A DNA stretch of 64,000 bases from Nocardia cyriacigeorgica (GCF_010868145.1 NZ_JAAGUY010000001.1:620001-684000), one strand, 5' to 3'. Positions 8,316 to 17,295 are shown, numbered from the stretch's first letter. Numbers and translations are program-made. Notes: generated by a model from the letters alone, not told the origin.

Positions 8316-9632
8316 TCAGCGGATGGCGGCGCTCACCGATCGGCGCAGGCTCGCCGGGTAGGCGAGCTTTCCGACGATCAGGACCACGATGGCGACGATG
8401 TACACCAACGGAGCCAGTTGCAGGGCTACATCGAGGCCGTGCCGGTCGGCGATGACGCCGGTGACCATGGGTCCCAGCGCGAGCCCCAGGACGCTGTTGG
8501 ACGTCGTCACCACCCCGAACGCCGATGCCCGCAGGGACCGGTGGGTGAGACTGACGACCATGGAGGTGATACCACCGGAGGTGGCGGAGGTGAACAGCGC
8601 ACCGGCGCCGATGAATATCAGTTGGATCGGACCCGGATCGAGGCTGAACCCGGTGATCAGCAATACGGCTGCCGCGCAACAGAAAACGATCGCGACCGAC
8701 CATTTGCGCTCGGCGTTCCGGAGAGCGGCGCGGTCGATGATGATGCCCCCGAAGACCATGCCCGCACCGAGCGCCAGAAAGATGACCGCCGCCATCGCGC
8801 CCGCTCGGTCCGGCGCGAGGGAGTAGTAGCGATTGAAGTAGCTGGGCAGCCATGCGATGAGCGCGCCCGCGACAAAGGTCTGCAATCCCGCTACCGCGTA
8901 GGCGCACAGCACCGAGGTTGTGGAGAACAGGCTCCGCAGCGGTGCGCGATAGCCGGGTGGCGTCGCCGACGAATCGGCAGTGGCCGGGCCGGTGTCGTCG
9001 ATGTGGTGGCGTGCCAACCGCGTTTCGGTGACCACGCCCCGGAAGAGCGCCACGAGCAGGAACCCGAAGATCGCCATGACCGCGAACGACCATCGCCAGC
9101 CCAGATGCACGGCGACCACCCCGCCCACTGCTACGCCGATCACCGATCCGACCGATCCCGCCGCATAGAACGCTCCGCTGAGCGAAGCCTGCGCGCGGTG
9201 CGAAAATACGCTGAGTAGCACTGCGACCCCGGCACTTCCGAATGCGGCTTCCCCCACCCCGACGAAGAATCGCGCTCCGAGCATCTGCTCGTACGAGACG
9301 ACGAGCGCGCAGATCAGTGTTGCCACACTCCAGAACACCGCCATCAGGATCATGCTTTTCACATGCCCCCAGCGATCCGCCAGAATGGACAGCGGCAACG
9401 CCAGTATGCCGACCATGAGCGAGACGGCACTGTTCAAGGTCGCCAGTTTCGTATCCGATAAACCCCATTCGTTCTTCAGGAAGGGGTAGATGGAACTGAG
9501 GACCTGCCGAGACATGTAGTCCGAAAGGACCAGGCCGATTACCAGCGCCAGTACGAACCATGGGAAAAGGCGCGAAGTGGCGGTCGAGCGTGGTTCCTCG
9601 ACACTGGTTCGTTCGAGACGAGAAAGGTGCAT
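8316..9632 (-). CDS. MFS transporter
   Basis: A 438-residue, 12-helix major facilitator protein; the ATG at 9632 follows AGGA at a spacing of eight. The loop 2-3 motif reads LADRWGHVKS, and helix 1 begins FVLALVIGLVLSDYMSR. Helix 6-7 is linked by a soluble loop around residues 215-245. It resembles organic-acid/aromatic-acid type MFS uptake systems, but the substrate cannot be read from sequence. It lies downstream of the AraC regulator on the same strand and next to a divergent catabolic operon, so import of that operon's substrate is the likely job. Confidence 0.88.
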   Translation of the reverse strand: MHLSRLERTSVEEPRSTATSRLFPWFVLALVIGLVLSDYMSRQVLSSIYPFLKNEWGLSDTKLATLNSAVSLMVGILALPLSILADRWGHVKSMILMAVFWSVATLICALVVSYEQMLGARFFVGVGEAAFGSAGVAVLLSVFSHRAQASLSGAFYAAGSVGSVIGVAVGGVVAVHLGWRWSFAVMAIFGFLLVALFRGVVTETRLARHHIDDTGPATADSSATPPGYRAPLRSLFSTTSVLCAYAVAGLQTFVAGALIAWLPSYFNRYYSLAPDRAGAMAAVIFLALGAGMVFGGIIIDRAALRNAERKWSVAIVFCCAAAVLLITGFSLDPGPIQLIFIGAGALFTSATSGGITSMVVSLTHRSLRASAFGVVTTSNSVLGLALGPMVTGVIADRHGLDVALQLAPLVYIVAIVVLIVGKLAYPASLRRSVSAAIR

Positions 9633-9953
9633 GTGCGAGTCCTAAACAGGTAAGGGACGTGCCCGCATCCCGCTGGCCGCCACCGAGCGAATCATTGTGG
9701 GCAGCAGCGGTTTCCGAGTGGGCTCCTCGGGCGGTGAAAGTCGCGTCCTGAGGCGGCAGGTCATGGACGAGTTGGTCAGCCACGGCCGCCGGGCCGGAAT
9801 GTATGCCACGTCACAGTAACCCGAGGTAGAAGCTCAGGTCTTTGACTGATAGTTGCCTATGACTGTGCGATCTGTTGCATGTGCGGCGATTCGACGGGCG
9901 AGCGCGCCCTGCCGTCGCGAGGGATGGTTGCCCGCGGGAACCGCGCGCGCCGC
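9633..9953. other. Intergenic region between regulator and MFS gene
   Basis: No gene is supported in these 321 bases. The MFS ribosome site lies at its left end. It probably carries the MFS promoter, but no clear -35/-10 pair or repeat stands out. Confidence 0.4.
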
Positions 9954-10964
9954 CTAGCTTCCAGCCCGGTGGAGCGTTCTCCACGCCGAGGGACTGGATC
10001 CGAACTCGGAGCGGAACCAGCGCGAAAACGCGGATGGTTCGGAGAAGCCGAGCAATTCGGCGATCTCGGTGAGCGAGCGGCGCTGTTGTTCGACGTGTCT
10101 GACGGCGAGCTTGCGCCGAGTCGTGTTGAGCATCTCGGAGAACGAGGTATTCGTCCGCGCGAGGCGCCGATGGACGGTGACGCGATTGACGCCGAGGGTT
10201 TTCGCGATTTGATGCAACGAGCAGCGGCCGGTGGGAAGCATCGTCTCGATGAGATCCTGAATGCGATCCAGGTCGTCTTCGGGCCGGGGGCCGACGATCT
10301 CCGCGAGATACTGCTTCGCGAACGGCCGCAAGGAAGGGTCGGACCAGATATTCGGTGCATCGAGATCGGTGGAATAGAGGACGAACCCGTTGAATTCCCC
10401 GTCGAATCGGATGCCGCCGCCGAGAACCTGTTGGTGCGCGGAGAGGTCTCGTGGCGGGTCGTACATCAGGGAGACGGCGACCGGCTGTAGGAGATTGCGG
10501 CCGACGAGCAGCTTGAGAATCTGGAGCACGGCGCCGACGGCCAGTTCGGCGAGCTGGCGGTGCTGGACCGACTCGTCCATATCGAGGCCGAATTTGATCG
10601 TCGCCAGCCCGTCGGCCTCGGTGACCCGGATGTGGAATGCCTCGCTGTGCAGGTAGTCGTAGCGGCTGATCAACCTGAGCACGCTGCGGACATCGGGTTC
10701 CTCCCGGGCGGCGAGGCTGATCGGGCCGACATTGGACAGGCGACGTCCTTGCGCGAGCCGCAGCCCGAAACCCTCGGTATCCGTCACCTCGGCCGAGAGC
10801 TCGAGCAGTCGGGCAACGGCGTCGACGGCGACCCATTGATTGGGTAGCGCCACATCCGCGATCTGAAGACCGACCGACCTCAGCAACGGCAGCGGCTCGG
10901 CATCCAGGCTGCGGACGAGATCCAGGTAGCCGTTCAGCACCGCGTTGCGGACCAGAAGTGTCAT
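9954..10964 (-). CDS. AraC-family transcriptional regulator
   Basis: A 336-residue protein with an excellent start: GGGAGG five bases before the ATG at 10964. Residues 20-210 form the arabinose-binding-like N-domain of the long AraC subfamily (often seen with catabolic operons). The C-terminal two-helix-turn-helix domain contains VNRVTVHRRLA and the second-helix signature LTEIAELLGFSEPSAFSRWF. It is divergent from the TauD-type operon, 212 bases apart, and is its most likely activator. The direct repeat at 10991-11018 is a candidate binding site. Confidence 0.92.
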   Translation of the reverse strand: MTLLVRNAVLNGYLDLVRSLDAEPLPLLRSVGLQIADVALPNQWVAVDAVARLLELSAEVTDTEGFGLRLAQGRRLSNVGPISLAAREEPDVRSVLRLISRYDYLHSEAFHIRVTEADGLATIKFGLDMDESVQHRQLAELAVGAVLQILKLLVGRNLLQPVAVSLMYDPPRDLSAHQQVLGGGIRFDGEFNGFVLYSTDLDAPNIWSDPSLRPFAKQYLAEIVGPRPEDDLDRIQDLIETMLPTGRCSLHQIAKTLGVNRVTVHRRLARTNTSFSEMLNTTRRKLAVRHVEQQRRSLTEIAELLGFSEPSAFSRWFRSEFGSSPSAWRTLHRAGS

Positions 10965-10990
10965 CGGAACCTCCCTAGCGGAAACGTACA

Positions 10991-11018
10991 GTCAAGTTGA
11001 AAGCAACGCAAGGTCAAG
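10991..11018. promoter_or_regulatory. Candidate AraC operator: direct repeat GTCAAG, 22 bp apart
   Basis: GTCAAG occurs at 10991-10996 and again at 11013-11018, a start-to-start distance of 22 bases, about two helical turns. AraC-type activators commonly bind such tandem half-sites. It lies just upstream of the regulator's own start, in the divergent interval. Confidence 0.4.
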
Positions 11019-11176
11019 CAACCGCCAAGCCGACGTGCTTATCATTCATTCGTCATCGAAATCGCCAACCCTGTTTATAGGCGATCGGGGATTGCCGCCG
11101 AATTCGCCGAATGCATACGGCGACACCTCGATGTCCGTTTCGAATCAATCCATCCGACCATTAAGGGAGCTGTGCC

Positions 11177-12082
11177 ATGCAGACCATTCCAGTCGCCGAG
11201 GATCAGCGGACCGGCACCAATCTACGGGACCCGCAGAATTTGATCAAAGTAAATCCGCTTACTCGTCATATCGGCGCCGAACTGTTCGATGTGCAAATCC
11301 CCGACATCACGGCCGACGACGACTTGTTCGCCGAAGTGCAGGCGCTGCTGCACCGCTACCGCGTGCTCTTTCTGCGCGACCAGGACATCACCCGGGCCGA
11401 GCACTCGGCCTTCGCCCGTCGCTTCGGCCCGCTCGAGGAGGGACACCCCAGTACCGATGCCGATTCCGGCCTGATCCTGCTCTACAAGGACGAAACCACC
11501 GAAGAACACTACGAAAACGCTTATCACACCGATACCAGCTGGCGCGAAACCCCGTCCATGGCATCGGTTCTGCGGTGCGTGGAGACGCCGGAGGTGGGCG
11601 GCGACACCATCTGGGTCAATATGGTCCAGGCCTACAGGGACCTGCCCGAACACGTCAAGTCGCAGATCGGCGGACTGAAGGCCCGGCACAGCTTCGAAGC
11701 CACCTTCGGCGCTGCCAGGCCCATTGAGATTCGTCACCGGCTGCGGGAGCAGTTCCCCGACCCCGAGCACCCAGTGGTGCGCACCCACCCCGAGACCGGG
11801 GAAAAGATCCTCTACGTCAACACCTTTACCACCCATTTCACGAATTTCCACACTCCGGAGAACGTCCAGTTCGGCACCGACTACACGCCCGCCGCGAGCA
11901 ACCTGCTGAATTACCTCCACAGCCGGGTCGCGATTCCCGAGTATCAGGTTCGCTGGCGCTGGACCAAGAACAGTGTTGCCCTGTGGGACAACCGCGCCAC
12001 CCAGCACTACGCCGTCCAGGACTATTGGCCCGCGGTTCGCAAAATGGAGCGAGCGACGATTATCGGAGAAAAGCCGTTCTGA
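11177..12082 (+). CDS. TauD/TfdA-family Fe(II)/2-oxoglutarate dioxygenase
   Basis: A 301-residue protein; the ATG at 11177 follows AGGGAG. The iron facial triad is visible: His117-x-Asp119 in YHTDTSW and His277 in NRATQHYAVQDY, with Arg288/Arg292 available for 2-oxoglutarate. FLRDQDI and FARRFGPLEEGHP are typical of the taurine/2,4-D dioxygenase fold. It is the first gene of an operon followed by a cupin, a CoA ligase and a hydrolase, suggesting an opening hydroxylation that activates a catabolic substrate. The actual substrate is unknown. Confidence 0.9.
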   Translation: MQTIPVAEDQRTGTNLRDPQNLIKVNPLTRHIGAELFDVQIPDITADDDLFAEVQALLHRYRVLFLRDQDITRAEHSAFARRFGPLEEGHPSTDADSGLILLYKDETTEEHYENAYHTDTSWRETPSMASVLRCVETPEVGGDTIWVNMVQAYRDLPEHVKSQIGGLKARHSFEATFGAARPIEIRHRLREQFPDPEHPVVRTHPETGEKILYVNTFTTHFTNFHTPENVQFGTDYTPAASNLLNYLHSRVAIPEYQVRWRWTKNSVALWDNRATQHYAVQDYWPAVRKMERATIIGEKPF

Positions 12083-12151
12083 CGGTTCGGCCCCAGTAAT
12101 CGCACCGACGCGAACAATTCACTTTCCAATCACCGAGATCGGGAGACATCC

Positions 12152-12619
12152 ATGCAGATCCAGAAACAACTCGACGTCAATTACATGAGCGGTGACGACA
12201 ATCCGTGGATCCCGTTCACGCCACTCAGCGATGACGTGCTCCTCAAGTACTGGAAGGTCGACCCGGTGCGCGGCGAGATCGTCGTGTCGATGAGGGTTCC
12301 GGCCGGAGTCGAACTCGCACCGCACTACCACACGGGCATCGTCGTCGTTCACACCGTGAAGGGCGTGTGGCGGTACAAGGAGAATGACTGGACCGCCCGC
12401 GCTGGCGACACCGTCTACGAGGTCGCGGGTTCCTCTCATACCCCGGAGGGCATCGAGGACTCCGAAACGTTCCTCTTCATGATCGGTGAACTGCTGTTCG
12501 TCGACCAGGACAACAATCTGCTGTGGCAGGAAAACCACAAGACCTCGATCGAGCGCTACACCAATTACTGCGCCGCGCACGGCATTACCCCGCGCGACCT
12601 GAGCAACTGGGAAGACTGA
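12152..12619 (+). CDS. Cupin protein of the 2,4'-dihydroxyacetophenone dioxygenase type
   Basis: A 155-residue single-domain cupin, ATG at 12152 after GGGAGA. Metal-ligand candidates are His58, His60 and His96 (PHYHTG and SSHTPEG). Overall length and the pattern YWKVDPxRGE...VRVPAG match the DAD-like cupins that cleave a C-C bond of dihydroxylated aryl ketones with oxygen. The match is to the family; the reaction here is not established. It lies 69 bases after the TauD-type gene and is followed by a strong stem-loop before the CoA ligase. Confidence 0.75.
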   Translation: MQIQKQLDVNYMSGDDNPWIPFTPLSDDVLLKYWKVDPVRGEIVVSMRVPAGVELAPHYHTGIVVVHTVKGVWRYKENDWTARAGDTVYEVAGSSHTPEGIEDSETFLFMIGELLFVDQDNNLLWQENHKTSIERYTNYCAAHGITPRDLSNWED

Positions 12620-12638
12620 GCGCCGACTCCATCGAACC

Positions 12639-12675
12639 GGTCCGGTGCCGCCCGGCTGTCCGGCGGCACCGGACC
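12639..12675 (+). terminator. Intercistronic 14-bp stem-loop
   Basis: Bases 12639-12652 (GGTCCGGTGCCGCC) pair perfectly with 12662-12675, with a 9-base loop. No T-run follows, so it may be an attenuator, an mRNA-stabilising hairpin or a factor-dependent terminator between the cupin and the CoA ligase. Confidence 0.55.
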
Positions 12676-12733
12676 TCGTTCGTCAATCCGGCTGTGGAGG
12701 ACCGTCTTTCACTGCCACTGAACGAGGAATCAC

Positions 12734-14359
12734 ATGATCAACGGTCTGACCATGGACAACTACCAGTTGACATTGACCGCAGTCGTCGAGCGGGCCGAAC
12801 GCTTCCACCGGGACAAAGAGGTAGTCTCCCGGCGGCCGGACGGCAGCATTACCCGGACCACGCTGGGGGCATGTGCCGAACGTGCTCGGCGCCTTGCCTC
12901 GGCCCTGGCGGAACTGGGGATCGGTGACGGCGATCGGGTGGCCACGCTGTTGTGGAACCAGGCCGAACACCTCGAGGCGTACTTCGCGATCCCCGCGATG
13001 GGAGCGGTGGTGCATACGCTCAATCCCCGTTTGCATGCCGACGAACTCGCGTTCATCGCCGCGGACGCACAGGACAAGGTGATCATCGTCGAGGAATCGC
13101 TGCTCGACGTCTTCGAGGGCTTCCGTCACCGCCACCGTTTCGAGCACATCGTCGTCGTCACTCACGGCACGAGCGCGCCGGCCGGGATGCTGCAATACGA
13201 AGGGCTGATCGCCGATGCCGAGGCGATGGTGTGGCCCGTCCTCGACGAGTGTCGCGCGGCCGCGATGTGCTACACCTCGGGGACCACCGGACGACCGAAA
13301 GGCGTCGCCTATTCGCACCGCGCACTGGTGCTGCACTCGATGGTCGCCGCGCTCCCCGATACCTTGAGCGTGTCGGCCCGAGACGCACTGCTGCCCATCG
13401 TGCCGATGTTCCACGCCAACGCATGGGGACTGCCGTACGCGGCCGCGCTCGTCGGATCGCGCCTCGTGCTGCCCGGCCCCCGCCTGGACCCGGTGAGCCT
13501 CCTGGAACTGATCTCGGACGAGCGGGTCACCATGGCGGCCGGTGTACCCACGGTATTCCTGGCAATGCTGTCGGCCCTCGATTCCGAGCCGAAGCGCTGG
13601 AATCTGTCAGCGCTCGACCGGCTCGTGATCGGCGGCGCCGCGGTGCCGCAGAGCATGGCCGAAGGCTTCGGCGCACACGGCCTGACCGTCATCCAAGCCT
13701 GGGGTATGACCGAGACCGCCCCACTGGGCAGTGTCTGCCGCCTGCCCGAGGAACTCGAACGGGCAGATGAGAAGGAACAGTGGGACTTTCGATCCCGACA
13801 GGGCATCGCCGTGCCGTTCGTCGACATCCGCGCCCGCGACGACGACGGCGAGCTGATCGCGTGGGATGATCGCGCTCTCGGCGAACTGGAAGTGCGCGGA
13901 CCATGGGTAGCCGCTGAGTATTACAACCGCGGCGCGGCGGACAGCTTCACCGACGACGGTTGGTTCCGCACCGGAGATATCGTACGAATCGATCACCGAG
14001 GCTGTATCCGCATCAGCGATCGGGCGAAGGACCTCGTCAAATCCGGCGGTGAGTGGATTTCGTCCGTGGACCTCGAAAACCACCTGATGGCGCACCCCGC
14101 CGTCGCCGAAGCCGCCGTGATCGCCGTGCCCAGCAGCCGCTGGGGCGAGCGCCCCCTGGCGGTGGTCGTACTGCACGAAGGACAGGATTCCACCGCCGAC
14201 GAGTTGCGAGATCATTTGGCCGCCAAGTTCAGCAGCTGGCAGATACCGGACTCCTTCGAATTCATCAGCGCTATCCCGCGAAATGCGACCGGAAAGTTTC
14301 TGAAGACCGAACTCAGAGACCGTTTCGCCCGACCTGCTACGACATCCGACCACCATTAG
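12734..14359 (+). CDS. AMP-dependent acyl-CoA ligase
   Basis: A 541-residue adenylate-forming enzyme, ATG at 12734 after GAGGAA. It carries the ATP loop YTSGTTGRPKG (residues 180-190), the A5 motif WGMTETAPLG, the A7-A8 hinge WFRTGDIVRIDHRG and the catalytic lysine in PRNATGKFLK near the C-terminus. It resembles medium-chain fatty acid (AlkK-like) ligases. In this operon it probably activates a carboxylic acid released by the upstream dioxygenases as its CoA thioester. Substrate length or aromaticity cannot be told. Confidence 0.9.
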   Translation: MINGLTMDNYQLTLTAVVERAERFHRDKEVVSRRPDGSITRTTLGACAERARRLASALAELGIGDGDRVATLLWNQAEHLEAYFAIPAMGAVVHTLNPRLHADELAFIAADAQDKVIIVEESLLDVFEGFRHRHRFEHIVVVTHGTSAPAGMLQYEGLIADAEAMVWPVLDECRAAAMCYTSGTTGRPKGVAYSHRALVLHSMVAALPDTLSVSARDALLPIVPMFHANAWGLPYAAALVGSRLVLPGPRLDPVSLLELISDERVTMAAGVPTVFLAMLSALDSEPKRWNLSALDRLVIGGAAVPQSMAEGFGAHGLTVIQAWGMTETAPLGSVCRLPEELERADEKEQWDFRSRQGIAVPFVDIRARDDDGELIAWDDRALGELEVRGPWVAAEYYNRGAADSFTDDGWFRTGDIVRIDHRGCIRISDRAKDLVKSGGEWISSVDLENHLMAHPAVAEAAVIAVPSSRWGERPLAVVVLHEGQDSTADELRDHLAAKFSSWQIPDSFEFISAIPRNATGKFLKTELRDRFARPATTSDHH

Positions 14360-14380
14360 TGTCCTCGACGGAGAATTGGA

Positions 14381-15433
14381 GTGCCACCTGTGTCATCTCG
14401 ATACGAAACTTCCGATCTCGCCATGGCCAGCGCAGCGAATTCGACAGATATCGATGATCCCGCTACGTTCACCCACCGTTTCGCGGACGTCAACGGAATC
14501 CGCCTGCATTACGTGGAGGAGGGCGAAGGACCGCTGGTGATCATGGTCCACGGATTTCCGTTCCTCTGGTATCTGTGGCGACACCAGATCCGCTCCGTCG
14601 CCGCGGCGGGATATCGCGTCGTGGCCCTCGACACACGGGGATACGGCCAGAGCGGTCGGCCGGACGCGGTCAGTGAATACGATATGACCAGGCTGGTCGG
14701 AGACATCGTCGGGCTGATGAAGGCGCTCGACGAGCGATCGGCAGTCCTGGTCGGGCAGGACTGGGGATCGCCGATCATCTTCCACGCCGCACTCATGCGA
14801 CCCGACCTTTTCCGCGGCCTCGTCATGCTGTGCGCACCGCCGACCGCGCGGCCGCCGATCAGCCCGGCTGCCGCATGGGACAGGGTTTACGGTGATATCA
14901 ATTTCTATCAGAAGTACTTCATGACTTCCGAAGCCGAGTCCGAGATCACGAAGGACCTGCGCGCGTTCTTGCTCGGCGTCTTCTACTCGACTTCCGCCCG
15001 ATGCCCCACGGACGAACAGTGGCGTTGGGCGTGGAGAAGAAGCGAACAGTTTTCCGACACCCTGACGATCCCCGAGGAACTTCCGGATTTTCTGAGCCGC
15101 CAGGCGCTGGACTACTACACCGAAAACTTCGAGCGCACCGGAATCGCGCCCGCGCTGAACTATTATCGCGCAATCCAAAGGAACTGGGAGATCACCTCCT
15201 ACCTGGACGATGCCGTAGTGTCCTGCCCCGCCGTGTTCGCCTACGGCGAGAACGACCCCAGTATCCGGCCCATCTTCGGCATCGATCGGCAAGGGCCGGC
15301 GCTCCGCGCCCTCGATGAAATCATCCCCAAGCTGCAGAATGTTATACAGATGCCCGGGGTCGGCCATACACCTCCCGAAGAGCAACCAGCAGACACGACC
15401 AGGATCATCTTGAACTTTCTGTCCACGCTCTAA
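14381..15433 (+). CDS. Alpha/beta hydrolase, epoxide-hydrolase-like
   Basis: 350 residues from the GTG at 14381, seven bases after GGAG. The oxyanion-hole motif HGFP is at 57-60 and the nucleophile elbow reads GQDWGS, giving Asp127 rather than serine, as in epoxide hydrolases and haloalkane dehalogenases. A cap-region tyrosine segment (NYYRAIQRNW) and the C-terminal GVGHTPPEE histidine are consistent with epoxide hydrolase. It is 21 bases after the CoA ligase, so it is in the same operon. Substrate unknown. Confidence 0.87.
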   Translation: MPPVSSRYETSDLAMASAANSTDIDDPATFTHRFADVNGIRLHYVEEGEGPLVIMVHGFPFLWYLWRHQIRSVAAAGYRVVALDTRGYGQSGRPDAVSEYDMTRLVGDIVGLMKALDERSAVLVGQDWGSPIIFHAALMRPDLFRGLVMLCAPPTARPPISPAAAWDRVYGDINFYQKYFMTSEAESEITKDLRAFLLGVFYSTSARCPTDEQWRWAWRRSEQFSDTLTIPEELPDFLSRQALDYYTENFERTGIAPALNYYRAIQRNWEITSYLDDAVVSCPAVFAYGENDPSIRPIFGIDRQGPALRALDEIIPKLQNVIQMPGVGHTPPEEQPADTTRIILNFLSTL

Positions 15434-15637
15434 GCGGGCAGGCATAAGCCATTTCGACTCCGGCGGCTCGCTCCTGCGGTGGATGCATCAGATGAAATGG
15501 GCCGCGCCCGGCCACTACCCATGCACGAACCCCGGTCAGCCTGGCCGCCGCAGTGGAATCCTTCCGTACGTAACCCATCTCTGGGACCCCCGACGGGATG
15601 AGCGGGCGGACCAGGCGCCCTGCAACATCGCTGCAAA

Positions 15638-15706
15638 TCACTCCAGGAATAGCAGCTTCTGCTGGTGCAGGGCGTGTGCGTAGTGGTCGAGTCCCCCTCC
15701 GGACAC
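15638..15706 (-). repeat. Short HYAHAL element, copy B
   Basis: A 22-codon GTG frame on the minus strand encodes SGGGLDHYAHALHQQ and a short tail. It is related to copy A at 6451-6531: both share SGGG, two variable residues, HYAHAL and a run of identical DNA. It lies antisense in the trailer between the hydrolase gene and the terminator at 15716. Confidence 0.4.
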
Positions 15707-15715
15707 TTACCATAG

Positions 15716-15747
15716 CCCCACGGTTGACCCGTGGGGTTGTTTTTTTT
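15716..15747 (+). terminator. Intrinsic terminator
   Basis: The stem CCCCACGG (15716-15723) pairs with CCGTGGGG (15729-15736) around a 5-base loop, followed directly by TTG and eight T residues. This is the clearest rho-independent terminator in the window. It is 283 bases after the hydrolase stop, so it ends either that operon with a long trailer or a separate transcript starting within 15434-15715. Confidence 0.85.
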
Positions 15748-15964
15748 GGCTGCGATCAATCCCCTCCAGCCAGCGTGTGACCGTAGAGCCACACTGCCTT
15801 CTGCATGGACGTTCCGCGTCTGGACGAGGCGGAACCAGCTCATCACGTGACCGGTACGGGGAATCGGTCCGCATGCCTGCCCCGGCCAGCGCCGGGGCTC
15901 GGGTGGCGTATTCCGCCTCGCCCGCGCCGCTCGCCTGCTACGTTCGGTTGCCCATGAGCAGCGG

Positions 15965-17269
15965 ATGTCAGTGGGTGTCGTGCGAGGAGGTCCGGTCGCG
16001 GTGAGGGGTGCTGCCTCCGATATCGCCGGCGAGTGGGCCGCGCGATTGTCCGCCACGACCGAACCGGCGCGATCGCGCGAAGAAGTTGTCGCCGTACTCG
16101 AGCAGTGGGTCCACCGGCTATTGGCCGATGTGGCCGGACCGCGAGAGGAACCGGCGGTCGGCGAGCGCGCCGGGGCCGCTCTCGTCGAGCTCGGGTTCAC
16201 CGATCCGGCCGCCATTGCCGAGTCGGTGCCCGCACTGCTGCGGCTGAGCGAATGCGCCGATATGGATCCGTGCCGGCTCGCTGCCCTGGTCGGCGATGTC
16301 GGGCACGGGTTCGCCCGCGCGGCGATCGCTGCCCGCCAGCCCGCCCCGGAAGGATTCGAAGCCGCCTTCCGGCATGCGTCGGTAGCGATCGCCATCGGCG
16401 ACACCGAAGGTCGCATCATCGATGCCAACCCCGCGTTCGAGAAGGTCACCGGGCAGACGGTGGCCGCCAGCCGTGGCCGGTCCGGCTTCGACTTCGCGCC
16501 TGCCGAACAGGCACGCATCCAGCAACGCGTCCACGAAGAGCTTGCCCGATCCGGCACCGGAACCGTTCGCATCGAAGGACGTATCCGACGACCCGACGGC
16601 GCCGAAGGCTGGGTGGCGTGGACGGTGACGCGATGTTTGTCGGCCTCGGGTGAGCACACATATCTGCTCGGCTTCGGCGAGGACGTCACCGAATATCACA
16701 ACACCACCGAAAGTTTGCAGTGGCAGGCTCACCACGACCCGTTGACGTCGCTGGCCAATCGCCGCCACCTCATCGCTCGCTGCCAGGCCCTCATCGATGC
16801 GGCCGATCCCGGCGATATAGCTGCCGTGTGCGCCATGGACGTCGACGATTTCAAGACCATCAACGACACCCACGGTCACGCCATCGGCGACCGTCTTCTG
16901 GTCGCCATCGCCGCACGACTGTGCACCTGCTTGGATCCGGGCACCGATCTGCTGGCGCGCTATGGCGGCGACGAGTTCATCGCGCTACTCGCGCCGCCCA
17001 CGGATGAACAACGCGCCCGCGCCATCGTCGAGACGCTGCATTCCGCGATGGCGCAAACCTTCGACCTCGACGACCACACCTCGCTCGAGACCTCGCTGAG
17101 CATCGGCATATTCATCGCCCCGGTCGCCGGATACCGAGTGACAGAACTGCTCACCGCCGCCGACCGCTGCCTCTATGCCGCCAAAGCACTCGGCAAGAAC
17201 CGGTGGGTCCTGCACACTCCGTCCTCGATGGGGCCGAACGACGGCAGCATCGATCGAACACCGCGGTGA
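15965..17269 (+). CDS. PAS-GGDEF diguanylate cyclase
   Basis: A 434-residue soluble protein. The N-terminal 115 residues form an unassigned helical domain. A PAS domain follows (about 127-240; ASVAIAIGDTEGRIIDANPAF), then a GGDEF domain (about 255-420) with DPLTSLANRR and an intact catalytic site, RYGGDEF, so c-di-GMP synthesis is expected. The inhibitory I-site normally read RxxD five residues upstream is PGTD, so product inhibition at that site is probably lost. There is no EAL domain. Start ATG at 15965; an alternative ATG nearby is out of frame. Confidence 0.9.
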   Translation: MSVGVVRGGPVAVRGAASDIAGEWAARLSATTEPARSREEVVAVLEQWVHRLLADVAGPREEPAVGERAGAALVELGFTDPAAIAESVPALLRLSECADMDPCRLAALVGDVGHGFARAAIAARQPAPEGFEAAFRHASVAIAIGDTEGRIIDANPAFEKVTGQTVAASRGRSGFDFAPAEQARIQQRVHEELARSGTGTVRIEGRIRRPDGAEGWVAWTVTRCLSASGEHTYLLGFGEDVTEYHNTTESLQWQAHHDPLTSLANRRHLIARCQALIDAADPGDIAAVCAMDVDDFKTINDTHGHAIGDRLLVAIAARLCTCLDPGTDLLARYGGDEFIALLAPPTDEQRARAIVETLHSAMAQTFDLDDHTSLETSLSIGIFIAPVAGYRVTELLTAADRCLYAAKALGKNRWVLHTPSSMGPNDGSIDRTPR

Positions 17270-17295
17270 CGACGCGCGCATCCGCAACACCCCGC

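Larger units (their letters stand above)
15434..15964. other. Gene-free trailer region
   Basis: This interval holds HYAHAL copy B and the terminator described separately. Otherwise I see no gene; a small RNA ending at the terminator is possible. The last 80 bases should carry the promoter of the GGDEF gene. Confidence 0.4.

Noticed and set aside
14393..15445. Long minus-strand frame opposite the epoxide-hydrolase-like gene
   Set aside because: It overlaps an enzyme with an intact catalytic motif and shows no family similarity itself.
15670..15710. Possible tRNA 3' end (a GTCGAGTCCCCCTCCGGACAC-like string)
   Set aside because: It resembles the T-arm and acceptor of a leucine tRNA, but no matching 5' acceptor strand, D-arm or anticodon arm lies upstream, and the related copy near 6500 diverges in the T-loop.
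15430..16689. A 419-codon frame on the minus strand
   Set aside because: It crosses an intergenic region and the N-terminal half of the PAS-GGDEF gene. Composition is Ser/Arg/Pro-rich with no start signal.
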